Source: Bacteroides sp.
GTDB taxonomy: Bacteria; Bacteroidota; Bacteroidia; Bacteroidales; Bacteroidaceae
DNA length: 10,485 bases
Direction: 5' to 3'
Assembly (NCBI GenBank): GCA_030529405.1
Contig: JAUMWZ010000040.1
Location: 1 to 10,485, forward strand
Position numbers and translations under genes: made by a program. The notes under the pieces were generated by a model. It was not told the origin of the DNA, did no database searches, and worked only from the letters and a program-made list of their open reading frames with translations. Positions 7,239-10,485 of the stretch are shown in pieces; the first letter of the stretch is position 1, and every line of letters starts with the position of its first letter.

Positions 7239-7345
7239 TTATATATAGTCAAAAAACAAACTGTATATAGTTTAGATATTGACTATATACAGTTTACAAG
7301 TAAAGTATATACGGTTTAGAAAACAGATGTATACACCTATATATC
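7239..7345. repeat. Degenerate ~22-bp TATA-repeat array (array 3)
   Basis: Cores begin at 7242, 7264, 7284 and 7306 (TATATA) and 7330 (TATACA), with a further TATATA at 7338. The main steps are 22, 20, 22 and 24 bp, the same series as array 1. Units 7261-7282 and 7283-7304 are 22 bp each and 7305-7328 is 24 bp. The unit reads roughly (C/G)TATATAC(A/G)GTTTA followed by about eight A-rich bases. Units 7261 and 7283 have their cores in opposite orientation, creating a perfect inverted repeat. The array fills the gap between the two barrel genes, about 165 nt upstream of the downstream gene's start. Confidence 0.8.
7251..7295 (-). terminator. Possible AU-rich terminator formed by two repeat units
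   Basis: Positions 7282-7295 and 7258-7271 are perfect 14-bp reverse complements separated by 10 nt. In the minus-strand transcript the stem is followed by G and then six U (plus-strand A tract, 7251-7256). No other terminator is visible after the stop of the upstream barrel gene at 7366. The stem is AU-rich, with only two G-C pairs at the base and one near the loop, so its strength is uncertain. It may instead be a double-stranded DNA binding site. Confidence 0.45.
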
Positions 7346-7365
7346 AATCAAAAAAGACATTGTGT

Positions 7366-10281
7366 TTATCTTATTATTATCGACTCTCCTGGTTGTAGAT
7401 TATCAATCATATCAAAGAAGTCAGGTTCTTTCTTAACCTTACCGAAAATATTCAGTCTGTAACTGAAGTTCACCATCACATAGCTATATACTGCCTTTCT
7501 GAATGTTGTTGAACGATGCGTTGAAGTAAAATCATATTGCATCAAAGAACGCTTATTCAATATGTCGTTGAAGTCTATGCTAACCTTTGCCGCATTATTC
7601 TTTAGGAACGATTTAGATATGCTTCCCGACCAAATGAACTCTGTTGTGTTGGCACGTTCATCTTTATATCCGCGTTGCATATAGTGATTGAAAGACGTTT
7701 GCAACCTTATTTTCCATGGCAACTTGACAATCGCTATCAGTCCGTAGCTTATGTTATAGGTGCTTTCGTTATATTCTTCACGCAGTTTGTTACGTTGCGA
7801 TGAGAATGAAAAGTCACTCTCTGCATTCAAATCAAGCCAATCGTTGGAATAACCTAAAGACAAATTAGGCGATATGCTAAGATGTTTATTCTTGTTTATC
7901 TCTCTTGTTTTAGTGGTAGGATTATACAGATATGACGAAAAGTTAGAATAAATACTGACCATATTAAAGGTCAAATTAAAGTTATCACTAAACAAATTCG
8001 AGTTGAAAGAACCATGATTTGACAGCGACCAATTACCATTTATGTTGTCAGTTCTGTTTATCCTTCCTCCATTAGTAGCATTATATTCCTCCCAAGCACT
8101 AACACCGTTCTGTGTAAAGTCTAATGTTGAAAACAAAGATACAAACATACCTTTCTTGAAATTGCTCCAGTTTGTTCGGAAAGATATAGAGTGATTAAGA
8201 GTAGTTTTCAAATTAGGATTTCCCACAGTGATATTAAGCGGGTCTTCATCTTTTCTTACATCTAACAGACTGTGTATTGACGGAGGACTATTACGCAACC
8301 TATATTCCAAGCTAATATTAGTTGCCTTATTTGGTTTGTAAGTATATTCCGCTCGTACAGAGTAGTTTGTTACAACTCTGGTTGTATCTATGCTATATGC
8401 TCCGAGAGTATATTTCAGGTTTGTTTTATTAGGGTTTAACGAAAGGTTTGTATTAAAGTTATACTTCTCTTTATTTATGTTTAGCCCTAGTTCAAAGCTA
8501 TTGACAAAGTTTTTTGTTATGTTTTCTTGTTTTTGCTTACTATCAATAAGGCTGTGATAATTATCTGGCAACGGACTGCCTAACCTCCACCCTGTTTTAG
8601 ACAAATCATATATTAACCTATCAGACTTATTACTTGAATACCCAAGATTATACGATGCAGTCAGATACGTATTATCAGCAATAGGCTCTGTATATCTTAT
8701 TTGTGGCGATATGGTATAGTCTTTGTTCGGAGTGTCTACATATATATTTCTTATATATAGAGAGTCTTTTTGCTGACCGTTTACCACCTGGGTACTTTTT
8801 ATTCTGTAATAGTGAGTAGATGATTCTTGAAATGATTCTCCATCTCTCTTATTGAATCTCATATTCATTCTTAAAGACAGATTTCTTCCTTTCTTACCCA
8901 ATCTCTTGTTTATATATAGTCTAAGATTATTTGATATATTGTTTGCATCTGAACTATATATACTGTTCGCGGTGTTTATTCTTACTTTGCGCAGAGGGTC
9001 TATATAGTTCGTTTTATCTATCTCGTTAAGGTCGAGATAATCCATTGGTTCACTTACCGACGAGTAAGGATTTCCGTCATAAGTGGCATTCTTCGATTGC
9101 GAGTTACTTGTATTGCCTCCTACCGAAAAATTATAAGACATATTCGCTGTAATGGTCTTAGTCATTTTCCAGTTTACCCTCAAATCATTGTTAAACGATT
9201 TATCCTTGTTGAAAGATTCGTTTATAGAGTTAGAGTAAGAATTGCCCTCTTTAAGAAATCGTTCAGTATAGTTTTTCGATAGACTTTCGTTTTTTGACCA
9301 GTTAAAACTTGAGCTTCCATCTACATTTATTTTTTCGCTTCCATAGTTATAGTTCACACCTACGGAGCTTGTGGTTCTTATTGCACCTAAATTTGGTATA
9401 AAGACAAAAGATGGGGCTAATCTCTCAAAGAGGTCACTCTCGTTTACATTGTTCGATTTTGCTGCTAATGACAGATTATATTTATCAGTAAATCTGTTGA
9501 TAGATAACTTTGATGTGTATTTATCTTTAGTACCAATACCAGCTTTAGCATTAGAGAACATTCCGCCAGTTACACCTTCTTTGGTTACAACATCAAGAAC
9601 AGTTGCGCGCTGGCTGTCTGGTATTCCGGTTATTTCCTCTTCTTCTGACCCCTTTTCGTATGCTTTCACCTTGTTGATTATATCTACGGGTATGTTTTCA
9701 AGTCCCTTAGCTATGTCCATACCAAAGAACGATTTGCCATCAATGAGTAGTTGAGATACGGGTTTACCGTTAAGTGTAACCCCGCCTTGTCTTGATATTT
9801 TTATCCCAGGTATCTTCTTTACAAGTTCTTTTAGCATTTCGCCAGCCTCAATATTATATGCTGCGGCATTATATTCTAATGTATCTCCATTGACAACTAC
9901 CTTAGGAGGTTTGGCTTTTATAACTACTTCTTTGAGCATAACCTCATCTAACTTCATAGTTATATATCCTAAGTTGATGTCTTTACTGTTTTTATCTACC
10001 ACTAATTTGATATACTTAGTTACCAAACCCAAAGAAGAAACCTTGACAAGGTAATTACCTCTCTTTACTTTTTCAATCTTAAAGTGTCCTTTATCGCTAC
10101 TCACTGCGTGGTTTATGCGTGTAGAATCTTTTTCCAATAGTAGTTCAACCAGAGCTTGTGCAATAGGTTCTTTGGTTTCTTTCTCTACTATTCGTCCAGT
10201 AACAGATACTGCTCCTGTTTGGGCATATATAGATATGGGCAACAAAAGAATGAGTGTTGCCAAGATAGCTATGTGCTTCAT
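7366..10281 (-). CDS. Outer-membrane beta-barrel protein with CarboxypepD_reg-like domain (TonB-dependent-receptor-like), upstream paralogue
   Basis: This 971-residue paralogue of the next gene downstream is also predicted to be in the outer membrane. It has a signal peptide (1-20, IYA|Q cleavage), a CarboxypepD_reg-like domain (about 23-110), a plug-like region (about 112-235; KEVVIKA, IDGKSFFGMDIAKGL, TVLDVVTKEG) and a long beta-barrel of OMP_b-brl_3 type. DPLNITVGNPNLK lies near 680-692, and the last strand (YVMVNFSYRLNIF) ends at Phe946. These landmarks fall within one residue of those in the downstream copy (Phe947), so the pair has kept its architecture while the sequence diverged. The 25-residue tail after the barrel is charged (KVKKEPDFFDMIDNLQPGE), unlike the Gly/Arg-rich tail of the other copy. 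An acidic patch EEEE is at 213-216. No STN domain, SusD-like lipoprotein or sigma/anti-sigma pair is adjacent, so neither cargo nor regulation can be inferred. The ATG start is set by the signal peptide; the leader is A/T-rich without a Shine-Dalgarno sequence. Confidence 0.9.
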   Translation of the reverse strand: MKHIAILATLILLLPISIYAQTGAVSVTGRIVEKETKEPIAQALVELLLEKDSTRINHAVSSDKGHFKIEKVKRGNYLVKVSSLGLVTKYIKLVVDKNSKDINLGYITMKLDEVMLKEVVIKAKPPKVVVNGDTLEYNAAAYNIEAGEMLKELVKKIPGIKISRQGGVTLNGKPVSQLLIDGKSFFGMDIAKGLENIPVDIINKVKAYEKGSEEEEITGIPDSQRATVLDVVTKEGVTGGMFSNAKAGIGTKDKYTSKLSINRFTDKYNLSLAAKSNNVNESDLFERLAPSFVFIPNLGAIRTTSSVGVNYNYGSEKINVDGSSSFNWSKNESLSKNYTERFLKEGNSYSNSINESFNKDKSFNNDLRVNWKMTKTITANMSYNFSVGGNTSNSQSKNATYDGNPYSSVSEPMDYLDLNEIDKTNYIDPLRKVRINTANSIYSSDANNISNNLRLYINKRLGKKGRNLSLRMNMRFNKRDGESFQESSTHYYRIKSTQVVNGQQKDSLYIRNIYVDTPNKDYTISPQIRYTEPIADNTYLTASYNLGYSSNKSDRLIYDLSKTGWRLGSPLPDNYHSLIDSKQKQENITKNFVNSFELGLNINKEKYNFNTNLSLNPNKTNLKYTLGAYSIDTTRVVTNYSVRAEYTYKPNKATNISLEYRLRNSPPSIHSLLDVRKDEDPLNITVGNPNLKTTLNHSISFRTNWSNFKKGMFVSLFSTLDFTQNGVSAWEEYNATNGGRINRTDNINGNWSLSNHGSFNSNLFSDNFNLTFNMVSIYSNFSSYLYNPTTKTREINKNKHLSISPNLSLGYSNDWLDLNAESDFSFSSQRNKLREEYNESTYNISYGLIAIVKLPWKIRLQTSFNHYMQRGYKDERANTTEFIWSGSISKSFLKNNAAKVSIDFNDILNKRSLMQYDFTSTHRSTTFRKAVYSYVMVNFSYRLNIFGKVKKEPDFFDMIDNLQPGESIIIR

Positions 10282-10309
10282 AAAAACTTTAAGGCTTAAA
10301 AAGGTTGCA

Positions 10310-10317
10310 CAAATTTA
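10310..10317 (-). promoter_or_regulatory. Candidate -7 element upstream of the first barrel gene
   Basis: TAAATTTG on the minus strand matches TAnnTTTG. TTTG motifs upstream exist (for example plus 10341-10344) but at 23 bp rather than the usual 19-20, so the promoter is tentative. The implied leader would be only about 20-25 nt. The rest of 10318-10420 is A-rich on the plus strand with nothing else recognised. Confidence 0.35.
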
Positions 10318-10422
10318 TTTATTCAAAAACAAAAAGAGAACAAAACGCAAGAAAAATGTAATGAGCGGAACGAAAACACATAAAGAAACTGCTCCCTAAC
10401 ATACTATTTCGCAAAACAAAGG

Positions 10423-10485
10423 TTTATATACTTATAATTAGTGTGATATATAGGTAAGAAACAAGGTATATAAGACACATTTGTA
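10423..10485. repeat. Degenerate ~22-bp TATA-repeat array (array 4), cut by the window edge
   Basis: TATATA cores begin at 10425, 10447 and 10467, giving steps of 22 and 20 bp, in the same rhythm as the other arrays. The linkers are less similar to arrays 1-3 than those are to each other. The array is about 140 nt upstream of the first barrel gene and probably continues past the right edge. Confidence 0.55.

Noticed and set aside
7239..7345. CRISPR array
   Set aside because: Units are only about 22 bp and degenerate throughout, there is no alternation of conserved repeat and unique spacer, and no cas genes are nearby.
4140..10281. SusC/SusD polysaccharide utilisation locus
   Set aside because: No SusD-like lipoprotein, glycoside hydrolase or sensor regulator is present, and the barrels resemble the OMP_b-brl_3 family rather than SusC.
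9371..10399. Plus-strand ORFs opposite the upstream barrel gene, one reaching into the right intergenic region
   Set aside because: Overlap the signal peptide and plug coding region in antisense; the non-overlapping part is Lys-rich A-tract translation with no recognisable features.

Overview
The window comes from an AT-rich genome of the Bacteroidota, most likely order Bacteroidales. The reasons are: promoter-like TAnnTTTG motifs, almost no Shine-Dalgarno sequences, two large 'CarboxypepD_reg-like plus outer-membrane beta-barrel' proteins with signal peptides ending in ...AQ, and a single-chain NfnAB/GltA-type flavoprotein. I cannot assign a genus. All four protein genes lie on the minus strand, so transcription runs from the right edge to the left.

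In order of transcription: (1) positions 10281-7366 and 7076-4140 carry two tandem paralogues of 971 and 978 residues. Each has a signal peptide, a CarboxypepD_reg-like domain, a plug-like region and an OMP_b-brl_3-type beta-barrel. Neither has a SusD partner, a STN domain or FecR/ECF sigma neighbours, so they are probably stand-alone TonB-dependent-receptor-like outer-membrane proteins of unknown cargo. (2) Positions 3823-2765 encode 3-dehydroquinate synthase (aroB, shikimate pathway). (3) Positions 2488-197 encode a fused NADH-binding/glutamate-synthase-small-subunit-like iron-sulfur flavoprotein, probably a single-chain Nfn transhydrogenase. The two metabolic genes may share a transcript: the 276-nt gap between them has no strong terminator.

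Strong intrinsic terminators follow the fused flavoprotein gene (124-161) and the downstream barrel gene (4044-4089). A third AU-rich candidate follows the upstream barrel gene (7251-7295).

The least conventional content is in the intergenic DNA. Four gaps or edges (about 11-117, 3899-4014, 7239-7345 and 10423-10485) carry related degenerate arrays of about 22-bp units centred on TATATA/TATACA. The steps are almost exactly 20, 22 or 24 bp, close to two helical turns. Two arrays share the identical spacing series 22-20-22-24. The arrays occur at each likely transcription-unit boundary and are missing only from the aroB-flavoprotein gap. They are not CRISPR arrays and do not resemble an insertion sequence. 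Their function is unknown, and they are the best candidate here for something undescribed.
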